A DNA stretch of 58,221 nt from an uncultured Sphingomonadaceae bacterium (GTDB taxonomy: Bacteria > Pseudomonadota > Alphaproteobacteria > Sphingomonadales > Sphingomonadaceae), in assembly GCA_938050045.1 (NCBI GenBank), contig CALLJS010000025.1, positions 1 through 58,221 of the forward strand, in the 5' to 3' direction. Shown one piece after another: positions 44,233 through 54,418 of the stretch (position 1 is its first letter; each line of letters opens with the position of its first letter). The notes beneath the pieces were generated by a model. It saw only the letters and a list, made by a program, of their open reading frames with translations. It had not been told where the DNA came from and did not search any database. The position numbers were made by a program, and so were the translations under genes.

Positions 44233-46200
44233 ATGCTAAATTATAAAAATATACTCTCTTTATCTTTATTGAGTAGCTGTGCTTTGTCGGCGCTGTCTGT
44301 TCCCGCTTTTACGCAAGAAGTTGAAGCAGAAACCTTACAACACACCCTTACAGATGATGGGAAAGTCGTATTAGCCGACATAATAGAAGAAACTAATATT
44401 ATCGTTACAGCCAGCGGCTCTGTAACACCGATAAATAATAGCGGTCATGCCATTTCTGTCATTGGCGAAGAAGAAATTAAGCGCGTCCAGAGCCAAGATA
44501 TTACCACTATATCACAGCGCGTTCCTGGCGTCACCTCGACCCGCAATGGCCCAATCGGCGGTTTTACTGGCGTGCGCATCAGAGGATCAGAGGCCGAGCA
44601 AGTGTTGGTATTGGTGGACGGCGTTCGCCTGAATGATCCATCATCGCCAGGCGGCGGCTTTGATTTTGGGAATTTGCTGACTGGCGGCCTCTCAAAAATC
44701 GAAGTGCTGCGCGGATCGAACAGCATCATCTGGGGCAGTCAAGCAATTGGTGGCGTGATTAATGTCACTACATCGTCGAGCGAAAATGGCGTTACTGCCA
44801 ATGCCGAATATGGCCGCGATGATAGGCGCACATTTAACGCAAGCATCAACCAAAATATTGGCCCTTTGGATATTGCTCTAAGCAGCGGATATTTTAACAG
44901 CGATGGATTTTCTAGCTTTGACGGCGGCAGCGAAGAGGATGGTTTCGAGCAATATTATATCAATGGCCGTGTAAACATCGCTATCACCGATAGTGTAAGC
45001 GCAGAGGTGCGCGGCCGTTTTGCCGATGGGCGGCTTGAGATTGATGGCTTCCCTGCCCCTGCATTCGCCTTTGCCGATACCAATGAGCTGCAAGATACGC
45101 AGGAAATATCGCTCTATGCAGGCTTAAAATATAATGGTTATCGCTTGAATGTGAAAGCGGCTTATTCGCTGCTCGACAATAATCGCGATAATTTTGATCC
45201 GACCAATCCCAATAGTTTTGATTTTTTCAGCCGAGGTCGCACCGAACGCCTTGCGCTGCGCGCCAACATCGAACTCTCCGAACAATTGGAGCTCGATCTG
45301 GGGGCTGAAAATGAAGAAAGTGCTTTTACCACCGGGTCCGCTGGAATCAGCGAAGGATCAGGTATCGATAGCCTCTACGCTTATCTTTCTGCTAAAATAG
45401 AGAGGCTTATCATCGCGGGCGGCGTGCGCCTAGACGATCATGAGCAATTTGGCACCGAAGTCACATTTGGCGCCAATGCGATTTATAATTTAACCGATAC
45501 TATCAACCTCAAAGCCGCCTATAATGAAGGTTTCAAAGCCCCAACATTATTCCAATTACTCAGTGCTTTTGGCAATGAGACGCTCAATCCCGAACAGAGC
45601 AAAAGCTATGAAATAGGCATCAGCTCTGCCGATCGCAATGCGAGCGGGCTTTTTTGGGAGCTAACCGTCTATCAGCGCGATACCGATAATCAGATTGATT
45701 TCACATCTTGTGCGGGCATCAGCGATGGTATTTGCACCAACCGTCCTTTTGGTACATTTGATAATATTATCGAAACGCGCGCGCGCGGTATCGACGCGCA
45801 AATCGGCCTGAATATTAGCGAATTTTTCACAACAAGCCTAGTGTATAGCTATGTCGATACGGACAACCAATCTATGGGCAATGCAAACGAGGGTAATGAA
45901 CTTGCGCGCCGCCCCGAAAACGCCCTCACCTTTAGCAGTGATTGGAGCGGTGACATAGCCAGCCGACCAGTCGGTATAGGCTTAGATATACGCAGGGTGG
46001 GCGATAGTTTTGATGATGCGGGCAATAATAATGAACTTGATGGTTATACGCTTGTCACGCTGCGCGCGCGCACCGAAATCACCGATGGTTTTGAGCTTTA
46101 CGGCCGATTAGAAAATATTTTTGACGAACAATATCAAACAGCGGCAGGGTTTGCGACGCCAGGCTTTGGCGGCTTTATTGGCGTTAGAGCAAAGTTTTAA
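44233..46200 (+). CDS. btuB: TonB-dependent vitamin B12 outer-membrane receptor
   Basis: Outer-membrane transporter, 655 residues. A signal peptide (SLLSSCALSALSVPAFT) and a TonB-box-like stretch (ETNIIVTAS) are followed by the plug (VQSQDITTISQRVPGV with GGFTGVRIRGSEAEQVLV) and a 22-strand-type barrel ending GGFIGVRAKF. Location directly behind a cobalamin riboswitch and before the B12 ABC genes fixes the substrate as B12 or a corrinoid. AGAAGGAAAATAA precedes the ATG. Its stop overlaps the next start. Confidence 0.93.
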   Translation: MLNYKNILSLSLLSSCALSALSVPAFTQEVEAETLQHTLTDDGKVVLADIIEETNIIVTASGSVTPINNSGHAISVIGEEEIKRVQSQDITTISQRVPGVTSTRNGPIGGFTGVRIRGSEAEQVLVLVDGVRLNDPSSPGGGFDFGNLLTGGLSKIEVLRGSNSIIWGSQAIGGVINVTTSSSENGVTANAEYGRDDRRTFNASINQNIGPLDIALSSGYFNSDGFSSFDGGSEEDGFEQYYINGRVNIAITDSVSAEVRGRFADGRLEIDGFPAPAFAFADTNELQDTQEISLYAGLKYNGYRLNVKAAYSLLDNNRDNFDPTNPNSFDFFSRGRTERLALRANIELSEQLELDLGAENEESAFTTGSAGISEGSGIDSLYAYLSAKIERLIIAGGVRLDDHEQFGTEVTFGANAIYNLTDTINLKAAYNEGFKAPTLFQLLSAFGNETLNPEQSKSYEIGISSADRNASGLFWELTVYQRDTDNQIDFTSCAGISDGICTNRPFGTFDNIIETRARGIDAQIGLNISEFFTTSLVYSYVDTDNQSMGNANEGNELARRPENALTFSSDWSGDIASRPVGIGLDIRRVGDSFDDAGNNNELDGYTLVTLRARTEITDGFELYGRLENIFDEQYQTAAGFATPGFGGFIGVRAKF

Positions 46201-47039
46201 TGCTTAAATTTGCCTCACTCTTATGCTGCGCTCTGCTTATCGCCGGGTGCAGCAGGGTTGATGATGATGCCAAAGGCAAAATTATATCCATCAACCCGTG
46301 CAGCGATGCCATATTATTAGAGTTAGCCGATCACCAACAAATTGGTGCGATAAGCCATTATTCGCACGATGAAAATGCATCATCAGCGGATTTGAATATG
46401 GCCCGAAAATTCCCGTCTATTGGGCAGAGCGCAGAGGAGATTATTGCGCTTAAACCAAGCCTCGTTTTAGCAGGCGGGCATTTAAGCCCATCCACATTAC
46501 AAGCACTGCAAAATTTGGACATCACAGTGCTGCAAAGCCCTGTCGCTAATAGCATAGAGCAAAGCCATAACCAGATAAGGGATATTGCCGAGGCCATTGG
46601 CCAAAAAGAACGCGGCGATGCGCTCATAGATAAGATTAATAAAGCACTTGATGTCGCACAGAGTAATGATACCGAATTGGGCAATAATGCTGCTATCCCT
46701 GCCATTATTTGGCAAGATGGTGGGCTCGTACCAGGAAAAGATACGCTGGTTGATGCGCTTTTAAGCCGCGCTGGATTTGAAAATATCGCGCATCATTATG
46801 GTCTCTCACAATGGGATATTATTGGGTTGGAACGCTTAAGCGCAAACCCGCCCAAGCTGATTTTACGCGGCGGTAATGGCAATGAACGTCTGTTAAATCA
46901 TCCGATATTAAGAGATATTGAATCCGAAATAGCTGATTTCCCGCAATCCCTAATCTGGTGCGCTGGGCCAACTATCGCCAAGGCTGCGGAACGATTAAGC
47001 GCGATACGCCAAGAATATGAGCGCGATAGAACGCCATGA
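46200..47039 (+). CDS. btuF: Vitamin B12 ABC transporter, substrate-binding lipoprotein
   Basis: A 279-residue periplasmic binding protein (cluster A-2 / Fe-B12 type) with lipobox LLIAGCSR. The helical-backbone fold is suggested by IISINPCSDAILLELAD, SIGQSAEEIIALKPSLVLAG and AGFENIAHHYGLSQWDI. Starts at the ATG within TAATG, overlapping the btuB stop. Delivers corrinoid from the receptor to the permease. Confidence 0.9.
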   Translation: MLKFASLLCCALLIAGCSRVDDDAKGKIISINPCSDAILLELADHQQIGAISHYSHDENASSADLNMARKFPSIGQSAEEIIALKPSLVLAGGHLSPSTLQALQNLDITVLQSPVANSIEQSHNQIRDIAEAIGQKERGDALIDKINKALDVAQSNDTELGNNAAIPAIIWQDGGLVPGKDTLVDALLSRAGFENIAHHYGLSQWDIIGLERLSANPPKLILRGGNGNERLLNHPILRDIESEIADFPQSLIWCAGPTIAKAAERLSAIRQEYERDRTP

Positions 47040-47992
47040 ATAAATTGAACCTAGCTCTATTTATCGGCCTTCTTTTTGCATCATGCATCTCGCTCCTTGC
47101 AGGGAAAATTTGGATATCACCCCTAGATATTAGCTCCAATGCAGAGGTATCGATCATCTATCAACTGCGTCTGCCGCGCACCGTATTGGGAATAATCATA
47201 GGCACGGCTCTGGGAATGGCAGGGGCTGCTATGCAGGGGTTTTTGCGTAATCCTCTGGCCGATCCGGGGCTATTCGGAATCTCCTCTAGTGCCGCATTGG
47301 GTGCGATATTATCGCTATTTTTGGGATTGAACGGAGTATGGATATTACCCATATTCGCGCTTTTGGGCGCAGCATTGGGTATGGGGCTGCTCACATTACT
47401 CGCGGGTCGTTCTGGCAGCTTAATCATCTTTACATTGGCTGGATTGATATTATCAAGCCTCACAGGATCGCTTACTGCCTTGCTGATTTCCCTAGCACCA
47501 AATCCCTTTGCATCATCGGAAATCATCACATGGTTGATGGGGGCTATCACCGATAGAAGTTGGGGCGATGTTTATTTCACCGCGCCCTTAGTGGCGGGTG
47601 GTATGATATGCCTGTTGCTCAGTGCTAAAATGCTCGATGCTCTGACGCTGGGTCAAGATGTCGCACGTTCGATGGGTGTCAATATGACGATAGTGCAATA
47701 TCTTCTCATCCTTGGTATCGGACTGAGCGTTGGTGCATCGGTAGCCGTGACAGGAATAATTGGTTTTGTTGGATTGGTAGTGCCGCATCTCATGCGCCCC
47801 TTAACCGACGAACGACCGAGTAATTTGTTAATCCCATCGGCGATAGCAGGCGCGATATTAATCGTCTTGGCCGATAGTATCATTCGCATCATGCCCATGG
47901 TGAGCGAGCTGCGCCTTGGTATTGCTATGTCCTTATTAGGCGCACCTTTCTTTCTTGGTCTTTTATATCATATGCGCAGGAAATTGGCATGA
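47036..47992 (+). CDS. btuC: Vitamin B12 ABC transporter permease
   Basis: A 318-residue FecCD-family permease with about ten membrane helices. YQLRLPRTVLGIIIGTALGM, AGAAMQGFLRNPLADPGLFG and GFVGLVVPHLMRPLTDERPS are hallmark stretches. Overlaps its neighbours by four bases on both sides (ATGA). Confidence 0.94.
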   Translation: MNKLNLALFIGLLFASCISLLAGKIWISPLDISSNAEVSIIYQLRLPRTVLGIIIGTALGMAGAAMQGFLRNPLADPGLFGISSSAALGAILSLFLGLNGVWILPIFALLGAALGMGLLTLLAGRSGSLIIFTLAGLILSSLTGSLTALLISLAPNPFASSEIITWLMGAITDRSWGDVYFTAPLVAGGMICLLLSAKMLDALTLGQDVARSMGVNMTIVQYLLILGIGLSVGASVAVTGIIGFVGLVVPHLMRPLTDERPSNLLIPSAIAGAILIVLADSIIRIMPMVSELRLGIAMSLLGAPFFLGLLYHMRRKLA

Positions 47993-48750
47993 ACGATGAT
48001 ATTACTGTCGCTGATTTGAGCCTCTCTATGGGCGGTCAAAAGATCATTAAATCTCTATCAACCTCTATAAAAGCGAAATCGATAACCGCGATTATTGGCC
48101 CCAATGGTTCGGGCAAAACCACATTATTATCGGCTCTGGTTGGCTTGCGAAAAATCAATGGACAAGTGATGCTGGGCCAGGATAATATTTATGAAATGCC
48201 CAGCAAAATACGCGCGCAAAAAATTGGTTATTTACCACAAAAAAATGAAGTGAATTGGAATATCTCGGTTTCCAATTTAATTGGGCTTGGCGCAATGCCC
48301 CACAGATTTAATAATCAAACATCTGGTAATATTATCGACAAAGCGATGGATGTGACCAATATCGCGCACCTTGCCGATCGAAAGGTTATGGATTTATCGG
48401 GAGGCGAATTGAGCCGCGCTTTATTCGCCCGAGTTTTAGCGGGCGATCCAGAGTGGATCATGCTCGATGAGCCGATGGCGCATTTAGATTTATCCCATCA
48501 ACTGGGCATGATCGACTTGCTAAAATCCATTAAAGCCAATGGCAAGAGCATTGTCATAATAGTGCATGACTTGCATCAAGCTGCGCGATTGGCCGATAAT
48601 ATCATCGTCATGAAAGATGGATTGATTGACAGCGAAGGCCCAACAAAGAAAGTCTTAAACTTAGAAATGTTAAAGCGTGTTTTTGGAATAAAAGCGCAAA
48701 TTATCAATGATAAGCATGGAGTTAAGATTGATGAAATCATGCGGCTTTAA
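47989..48750 (+). CDS. btuD: Vitamin B12 ABC transporter ATPase
   Basis: A 253-residue ABC ATPase: Walker A IGPNGSGKTTLL, signature DLSGGELSRALFARVLAGD, Walker B WIMLDEPMAHLD and the H-loop IIIVHDLHQAAR. Last gene of the B12 operon; a hairpin follows at 48760-48778, though its T-run is on the minus strand. Confidence 0.94.
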   Translation: MNDDITVADLSLSMGGQKIIKSLSTSIKAKSITAIIGPNGSGKTTLLSALVGLRKINGQVMLGQDNIYEMPSKIRAQKIGYLPQKNEVNWNISVSNLIGLGAMPHRFNNQTSGNIIDKAMDVTNIAHLADRKVMDLSGGELSRALFARVLAGDPEWIMLDEPMAHLDLSHQLGMIDLLKSIKANGKSIVIIVHDLHQAARLADNIIVMKDGLIDSEGPTKKVLNLEMLKRVFGIKAQIINDKHGVKIDEIMRL

Positions 48751-48752
48751 GC

Positions 48753-48778
48753 AAAAAAAGACCGCTATTAAAGCGGCC
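48753..48778 (-). terminator. Rho-independent terminator (minus strand)
   Basis: On the minus strand GGCCGCT and AGCGGTC form a seven-base-pair stem (one G-T pair) followed by TTTTTTT. It would end transcription from the DUF3617-like gene, and the hairpin may also slow plus-strand transcription out of the B12 operon. Confidence 0.7.
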
Positions 48779-48941
48779 TAATAAGTTTTAAGGGAGGAAA
48801 GTATCTACTTGATACGCTTTCTAGATAGAGCAAATATGATAAACAAATGATTAACGTTGCTGTAATCTGGTGTAAACTTTACGATGGACAATAAAGCTAG
48901 ACGCTAATCATAGCTATGAGCTTAACGTTCAAATGGCGTTG

Positions 48942-49364
48942 CTATTGGCAACTTCCAGCGTGACGCGCTTCTAGTTTGAAATCAAATAATTGGCCATCGG
49001 TTATGCCTTGCGAAGATATTTGCACCAAACCGCTTGTTTCTTTGCGGATAATGGTACGCCCTTTGCCTTTACCAACACAACTATATTCATAAGTCGCACT
49101 ATTACCTGATTGAGAGAGCATTTTGATGGTGCATCTATCATTTTTATTTTTGATTTTAATCATCTTGTTGACATCACCGATACATATCGCATCGACAATA
49201 TCATTGCCGCGCGCTTTCTCGCGAAATTGCCAGAGGCCAGACTTTAGCGAAGATAATATATTAGAATTTTGGGCCTGAACGCTGCTGGGTAATGCCACTG
49301 TAAAAGTGCCGATCAAGAGAGCGAGCATCCCAATAGATGGAAAAATTATTTTGCTTTTAATCAT
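48942..49364 (-). CDS. DUF3617-like secreted protein
   Basis: A 140-residue exported protein (signal peptide ending SSVQAQ). LKSGLWQFREKARGNDIVDAI-type opening and paired cysteines (DAICIGDVN, DRCTIKM, EYSCVGK, HAGSCQ) resemble the DUF3617 family of sphingomonad periplasmic proteins, which have no established function. A ribosome-binding site (AGGAGAAT) lies before the ATG. Single gene with its own terminator. Confidence 0.75.
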   Translation of the reverse strand: MIKSKIIFPSIGMLALLIGTFTVALPSSVQAQNSNILSSLKSGLWQFREKARGNDIVDAICIGDVNKMIKIKNKNDRCTIKMLSQSGNSATYEYSCVGKGKGRTIIRKETSGLVQISSQGITDGQLFDFKLEARHAGSCQ

Positions 49365-49521
49365 AATATTCTCCTTTTTGCAGATTTGTATATTCGTCTA
49401 TTCTATATTCTACCTATTAACAGATTATGTCACTTTTGCTGGTCAAATGTGTTTTATCATAGGTGAATTAAGGCACTAATACGGCAATATAGAGTTAAAC
49501 AATTGATATATAATAATTTAA

Positions 49522-50418
49522 TTAATTTTCCATCGGTGCAAGGCTGATTAAAAAATCTTTGGAACAAAATTTGCAATCCACCACAATTTGCCCCTCATCA
49601 TTGGCCATTTCTTGCCGCTCGCTATCTGGGAATTTTGCAATGACATCGCGGATATGCGTTTCATTACAACGACATCCTTTGCTGATTACAGCCCCTTTTT
49701 CTATGCGCACTTCCTCTTCGTGGAATAAACGCCAAGCCAGCTCTTCTAGGGGAATATTCGCATCGCATAATTCATCACCGCTCATGCTTTGCGATAAAAT
49801 TTTCACATGCTCCCATTCAGGATGATCTAAACGCACATGCAATCGCTCTTTGCCGTCCTCACCATCGGGTAAATGCTGGACTAATAATGCGCCCGCAATT
49901 TTACGCCTATCGCCCTTAACACCAATTATGATCTTGGTTGGTAATTGCTCTGATTGCTCAAAATAATGTTCGATGCAATCCGTCATCGAAACCCTATCAA
50001 GCGGCACGATACCTTGATACCGGCCTTGCTGTGCACGATCGATAGTAATGGCCAAATAACCATCGGCAAATACTGTCTCTAAACTATCGTCATTGCGCTT
50101 ATCAAATCTCTCTTGGTCAAACTGAACATAGCCGCGAATGCCGCCCTTACTATAATCACAAACCAACAAAGAAATTGCACCATTACGGCTCTGAGCTTGG
50201 ATCGTCATCTGGCCATCTTCATTTTTTAGCGTCGAACCAATTATGGCTGTTAATAAGAGAGTTTCGGTTAACAGACTCTCAATCAGCGGCGGATAATTAT
50301 GCACCGATATTATCGCATTCAATGCCTCATCTATGCGCACAATACGGCCGCGTACATCGCGCGATGATAGGGTGAAATGCAACACTTGATTAATAGCGAT
50401 GTCAGATTGTTCGCTCAT
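49522..50418 (-). CDS. hslO: Hsp33 redox-regulated chaperone
   Basis: Holdase activated by oxidation, 298 residues. The zinc switch is intact: GCRCNETHIRDVI (Cys-x-Cys) and VDCKFCSKDFLI (Cys-x-x-Cys). The N-terminal substrate domain contains the usual GSTLKNEDGQMTIQAQ and CDYSKGGIRGYVQFD. It lies behind argF, the usual alphaproteobacterial order argD-argF-hslO. Confidence 0.96.
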   Translation of the reverse strand: MSEQSDIAINQVLHFTLSSRDVRGRIVRIDEALNAIISVHNYPPLIESLLTETLLLTAIIGSTLKNEDGQMTIQAQSRNGAISLLVCDYSKGGIRGYVQFDQERFDKRNDDSLETVFADGYLAITIDRAQQGRYQGIVPLDRVSMTDCIEHYFEQSEQLPTKIIIGVKGDRRKIAGALLVQHLPDGEDGKERLHVRLDHPEWEHVKILSQSMSGDELCDANIPLEELAWRLFHEEEVRIEKGAVISKGCRCNETHIRDVIAKFPDSERQEMANDEGQIVVDCKFCSKDFLISLAPMEN

Positions 50419-50468
50419 ATTATTTTCTCATATCATTAATATTGTGCTTGTTGATAATCCAAAGTCGT

Positions 50469-51395
50469 TCAAATCAATCCAAAGCACCAGCGTAATATAG
50501 ATTTTTGGGCATGCAGCCTATTCTCTGCTTGGTCGAAAATGACGGCTTGCCCGCTATCCAAAACAGATTGCGTTGCTTCCTCTTCTGCATGCGCTGGCAG
50601 ACAATGCATGAATAGTGCATCATCCTTTGCCGCAGACATTATGGCCTCATTGACCTGATAGGGCATCATTTTGGAAATAATGGCATCGCCGCCATCTTGC
50701 CCCATAGAAACCCAAGTATCCGTCATGATAATATCCGCATCTTTTGCTGCCAATAATGGATCACGGATAATATCAATTTGCGCACCACGATTGCGAGCTT
50801 GTCTCACAAATTCTTGATTGGGGTCAAAACCAGTTGGCAAGGCAAGCTTGAGGTTAAATTTCATGAGGCCAGCGGCCTCTATGAGCGAATTGGCTACATT
50901 ATTTCCATCTCCAAACCAAGCAATATTCAAGCCAGACAAAGCTTTTCCATACTCTATAATCGTCAGCATATCGGCGCACATCTGGCATGGATGTGATAAA
51001 TCTGTCAGACCATTTATCACGGGTACGCTCGCATGATGCGCTAATGATTGCACTTTATCATGGTCGTTGGTGCGCAGCATAATAGCATCAACATAGCGCG
51101 ATAAGACCCGCGCCGTGTCAGCAATCGTCTCGCCTCTGCCCAACTGCATGCTGCCAGCATCCATTATCATGCTGCTGCCACCTAGCTGTTTGATGCCCAT
51201 GTCAAATGAAGCTCTGGTGCGCGTTGAATTTTTCTCAAATATCATTGCGAGCGCATGATGTGCGAGCGATTTATCATCATCGACCGCGCCTTTGGGTTTA
51301 TTTTTGCGTGCCGATTTTAGATCAAGAGCATCGTTTAATATCGCAGCCACACCATGGGAACCCGCATCCGAAAGGTTCAAAAAATCACGCTTCAT
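50469..51395 (-). CDS. argF: Ornithine carbamoyltransferase
   Basis: Forms citrulline from ornithine and carbamoyl phosphate. 308 residues with the carbamoyl-phosphate motif [13 protein letters not shown] (Ser-Thr-Arg-Thr-Arg), [28 protein letters not shown] and the ornithine-site [11 protein letters not shown]. It starts two bases after argD's stop, so the genes are co-transcribed; GGAAGGATAGG precedes the ATG. Confidence 0.97.
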   Translation of the reverse strand: MKRDFLNLSDAGSHGVAAILNDALDLKSARKNKPKGAVDDDKSLAHHALAMIFEKNSTRTRASFDMGIKQLGGSSMIMDAGSMQLGRGETIADTARVLSRYVDAIMLRTNDHDKVQSLAHHASVPVINGLTDLSHPCQMCADMLTIIEYGKALSGLNIAWFGDGNNVANSLIEAAGLMKFNLKLALPTGFDPNQEFVRQARNRGAQIDIIRDPLLAAKDADIIMTDTWVSMGQDGGDAIISKMMPYQVNEAIMSAAKDDALFMHCLPAHAEEEATQSVLDSGQAVIFDQAENRLHAQKSILRWCFGLI

Positions 51396-51397
51396 GC

Positions 51398-52588
51398 CTA
51401 TCCTTCCGCTGCGCTATCATAGGATGCCGACCCCGCAGAGAGACGTTCGATAAAATCATTGATATGCGTTTCGGTAATAATCAAAGGCGGTAAAAGACGT
51501 ATCACATTGTCGCTAGCTGCAACCGTTAATAATCCATGATTATCCCGCAAATGTCCTACAAATGGGCGGCTATCGCTTTTCATTTTCAACCCAAGCATCA
51601 ACCCTTGCCCGCGAACCAGCTCAAATAAATCAGGATAATTGCCTATGAATTGCTCGACTCGCGCGGTTAATTTAGCCCCCATGGCACGGACATGTTCTAA
51701 AAATTCTGGAGTGCCAACCACATCTAACATTGCGCTGCCCACCGCCATGGCCAAGGGGTTTCCGCCATAAGTAGAACCATGGCTGCCAAACACCATACCG
51801 CGCGCAGCTTTTTCAGTCGCGAGACATGCCCCCATAGGAAAGCCACCGCCCAAGCCTTTTGCGCTGGCTAAAATATCAGGTGTTATTCCATAATTTTCAT
51901 AAGCATAAAATTTACCGCTGCGCGCAACGCCGCATTGCACTTCATCAAGGGCGAGCATTATATCATGCGCATCGGCCAAATCGCGCAAACCTTGCATAAA
52001 TTCATAAGATGTAGGCCTAATGCCGCCTTCGCCTTGGATGGGTTCGACCAAAAAACCCGCCGTTTGCGGGCCAATGGCATTTTTGGCGGCTTCCAAATCA
52101 TCAAATGCGACATATTTGAAACCATCGAGCAAAGGATGGAAACCATGGTGCATTTTTTCTTGGTTTGATGCGCTAATCGCTGCCAAAGTGCGGCCATGAA
52201 ATGCATTGGAAAATGTAATAATCTCAAAGCGTTCATCATGGCCTGCCGACTGATGATAAGCGCGCATCGTTTTCAGCGCACATTCAACCGCTTCGGAACC
52301 ACTATTGGTAAAAAATACAGTGTCGGCAAAGCTAATATCGACCAATTTTTGCGCCAAAGCTTCCCCTTGTGGGCTGCCGTATAAATTGGATACATGCATC
52401 AAGCGCGCGGCTTGCTCTTGTATCGCTTTGGTCAAATGAGGGTGCGCATGGCCCAATGCATTCACAGCAATACCGCTGCTAAAATCGAGATATTTCGCGC
52501 CATCTTCATCAAATAAATAACAGCCTTCACCGCGCACGGGTCGGACGTCGCACCTAGGATATACGGGCATAAGCGGGCTAATCGTCAT
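51398..52588 (-). CDS. argD: Acetylornithine aminotransferase
   Basis: PLP enzyme of arginine synthesis (class III aminotransferase), 396 residues. [31 protein letters not shown] and the PLP-lysine region [20 protein letters not shown] are clear. First gene of the argD-argF-hslO run; GATAGGAGATG precedes the start. A minus-strand terminator (52638-52661) upstream separates it from the GFA-family gene. Confidence 0.97.
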   Translation of the reverse strand: MTISPLMPVYPRCDVRPVRGEGCYLFDEDGAKYLDFSSGIAVNALGHAHPHLTKAIQEQAARLMHVSNLYGSPQGEALAQKLVDISFADTVFFTNSGSEAVECALKTMRAYHQSAGHDERFEIITFSNAFHGRTLAAISASNQEKMHHGFHPLLDGFKYVAFDDLEAAKNAIGPQTAGFLVEPIQGEGGIRPTSYEFMQGLRDLADAHDIMLALDEVQCGVARSGKFYAYENYGITPDILASAKGLGGGFPMGACLATEKAARGMVFGSHGSTYGGNPLAMAVGSAMLDVVGTPEFLEHVRAMGAKLTARVEQFIGNYPDLFELVRGQGLMLGLKMKSDSRPFVGHLRDNHGLLTVAASDNVIRLLPPLIITETHINDFIERLSAGSASYDSAAEG

Positions 52589-52637
52589 GGGGCATCTCCT
52601 ATCGAGGGTGAAAGTCTGAAAATATGGGTTGTTTAAT

Positions 52638-52661
52638 AAAAAAGCGGCTCATAAGGCCGCC
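52638..52661 (-). terminator. Rho-independent terminator (minus strand)
   Basis: On the minus strand GCGGC and GCCGC (52656-52660 / 52644-52648) pair across a short loop, followed by TTTTTT. It follows the GFA-family gene and precedes argD. Confidence 0.75.
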
Positions 52662-52738
52662 TTCACTGCGTTTAATAATCGCTATAGTCCGACGAAGCAA
52701 GCGAATAGAAGTTACAGATTTGATTATGATAATAAAGA

Positions 52739-53116
52739 CTATCTCAATTGAGATTTAGATTCTTCCCAATTACGTCCGTTGAAGGGAATAATATTGGCCT
52801 TTATTGACTCAGAGCCTGGTAAAATATTCAGATTGATCGAATAACAATCTGGGTGGGAACGCGGCTGATAAAAGCTTTTTACACCGCATTTTTTGCAAAA
52901 TAGATGCTCCGCTTCGCCGCTGCCAAAACGATAAGATGTTAGCATGTCTTGGCCAGTTAATAATGTGAAATTATCGTGCGAAATGAAATGATGAATATAT
53001 CCGCTTGCGCTGCAAATACTGCAATTACAATCCAACATATCCGCAGAGGTGGGGCTGATAATCTCAAAAGCTACCGCACCGCAATGGCAGCCCCCCTTGA
53101 GTTTTACATGTTGCAT
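52739..53116 (-). CDS. GFA-family (glutathione-dependent formaldehyde-activating-like) protein
   Basis: A 125-residue zinc-binding Mss4-like fold protein. Ligand cysteines show in GGCHCGAVAFE, LDCNCSICSAS and HLFCKKCGVKSFYQ. GFA-type proteins are usually small and rarely assigned a substrate. Its ATG overlaps the stop of the hydrolase-OsmC gene (TAATG), so the two are coupled. Confidence 0.92.
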   Translation of the reverse strand: MQHVKLKGGCHCGAVAFEIISPTSADMLDCNCSICSASGYIHHFISHDNFTLLTGQDMLTSYRFGSGEAEHLFCKKCGVKSFYQPRSHPDCYSINLNILPGSESIKANIIPFNGRNWEESKSQLR

Positions 53117-54333
53117 TATATCTCTATCGTATTAATATCTATTCGGTTTTTTAATGTCCTATGCACGGGGCATCGATCAGCAATTCTTATCAAATCTTGC
53201 CGCTGTTCATCGGTCAGATCGCCAGACAATTGAATCGTTCTATCAATAACATCGATCTGATTTTCATCATTATTACAATTAACGCAATCGTCAGCATGCG
53301 CGCGGCTATGCTCCAACTCAACGCTCACCCCCTTCAATGGTATTTTTTTGCGTTCGGCATACATTTTCAATGTTATCGAAGTGCACGATCCCAGCCCCGA
53401 CAAAAGCAAATCATAAGGCGTAGGCCCAAGGTCATACCCCCCCAAACTCTTTGGTTCATCGGCTAGGAAATAATGGTTCGAGGTGCGAATATATTGTGTG
53501 TAGCTCGGCCCAACGCTGCGCACCACAACGACCCCTTCGATCGGCGAATCGCTATCATCTTTGTCATCCTCTAAATGCGGCCCAGCCCAAACAGAAATCA
53601 TTTTTGCGGCATATTCCGCCGCCGCTTCATCCATCAACAGATGATCGGCTTTTTCTAGGGCGATAAAACTTTTTGGTTGCGATGCTGCTTCATAAATTTT
53701 CTCAGCATTATAAAAGCCGACAATATCATCATCAGGAGCATGCATGACCAGCAATGACTTGCCCAATTTTGCCAAGCGTTCCGATTGCGGTTGGTCATAA
53801 GTTTGTTCTAAAAACTCGGTATTTACCACAAAAGGTCTTCCGCCAATTTGCACCTCAGCCTCGCCTTTTTGTCTAACAATGTCCAATTGCTCGCCCAATT
53901 GCCCTAGGACATGATCGACTTCATAGGGTGCTCCGATAGTCACGACGGCTTTTAATTCTGGGATATGCTCTGCGGCCGCGATTACCGCTGCACCGCCAAG
54001 ACTATGACCAACGATAATGGTTGGCGCCCCTGGCCCATCGCGCAAAGCATTTGCTGCGGCGATCAAATCTTGGACGTTGGAAATGAAACCGCTATCCTTA
54101 AACTCGCCATCGCTATTGCCAAGCCCTGTGAAATCAAATCGTAATGTGGCTATTCCGCGTGCGGCCATAGCAGCGGTTATTTTTGTCGCGCCTCGGCTGC
54201 TTTTTGTGCAGGTAAAGCAATGGGCAAACAGAGCAACACCTCTAATTTTGCCTGTCACAGGATATTCTAACCGCCCATCTAGCTTGATACCAGCTACGTT
54301 AGTAAATTGAAACTTCTCTGTTTTATTGCTCAT
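53116..54333 (-). CDS. Alpha/beta hydrolase-OsmC fusion protein
   Basis: About 405 residues in two domains. The N-terminal alpha/beta hydrolase has [17 protein letters not shown] (Ser nucleophile), [11 protein letters not shown] and [10 protein letters not shown] for the acid and His. The C-terminal OsmC/Ohr-like domain (from about residue 270) has [20 protein letters not shown] with the peroxidatic Cys and [14 protein letters not shown] with the resolving Cys. Such fusions are widespread in proteobacteria and probably handle lipid or organic hydroperoxides. Start 54333 or ATG 54345. Confidence 0.92.
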   Translation of the reverse strand: MSNKTEKFQFTNVAGIKLDGRLEYPVTGKIRGVALFAHCFTCTKSSRGATKITAAMAARGIATLRFDFTGLGNSDGEFKDSGFISNVQDLIAAANALRDGPGAPTIIVGHSLGGAAVIAAAEHIPELKAVVTIGAPYEVDHVLGQLGEQLDIVRQKGEAEVQIGGRPFVVNTEFLEQTYDQPQSERLAKLGKSLLVMHAPDDDIVGFYNAEKIYEAASQPKSFIALEKADHLLMDEAAAEYAAKMISVWAGPHLEDDKDDSDSPIEGVVVVRSVGPSYTQYIRTSNHYFLADEPKSLGGYDLGPTPYDLLLSGLGSCTSITLKMYAERKKIPLKGVSVELEHSRAHADDCVNCNNDENQIDVIDRTIQLSGDLTDEQRQDLIRIADRCPVHRTLKNRIDINTIEI

Positions 54334-54418
54334 TCCTATTTCCATTCATTCTGCAATCAATAATTGGTTCGCACCAAGTTACACATTAGTTGCTGATTAT
54401 GAAAGATAATTTGCTCAA

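Noticed and set aside
48760-48778. Hairpin taken as the plus-strand terminator of the B12 operon
   Set aside because: The run of T residues and better pairing are on the minus strand; the plus strand has a mismatch and only TAATAAGTTTT after the stem.
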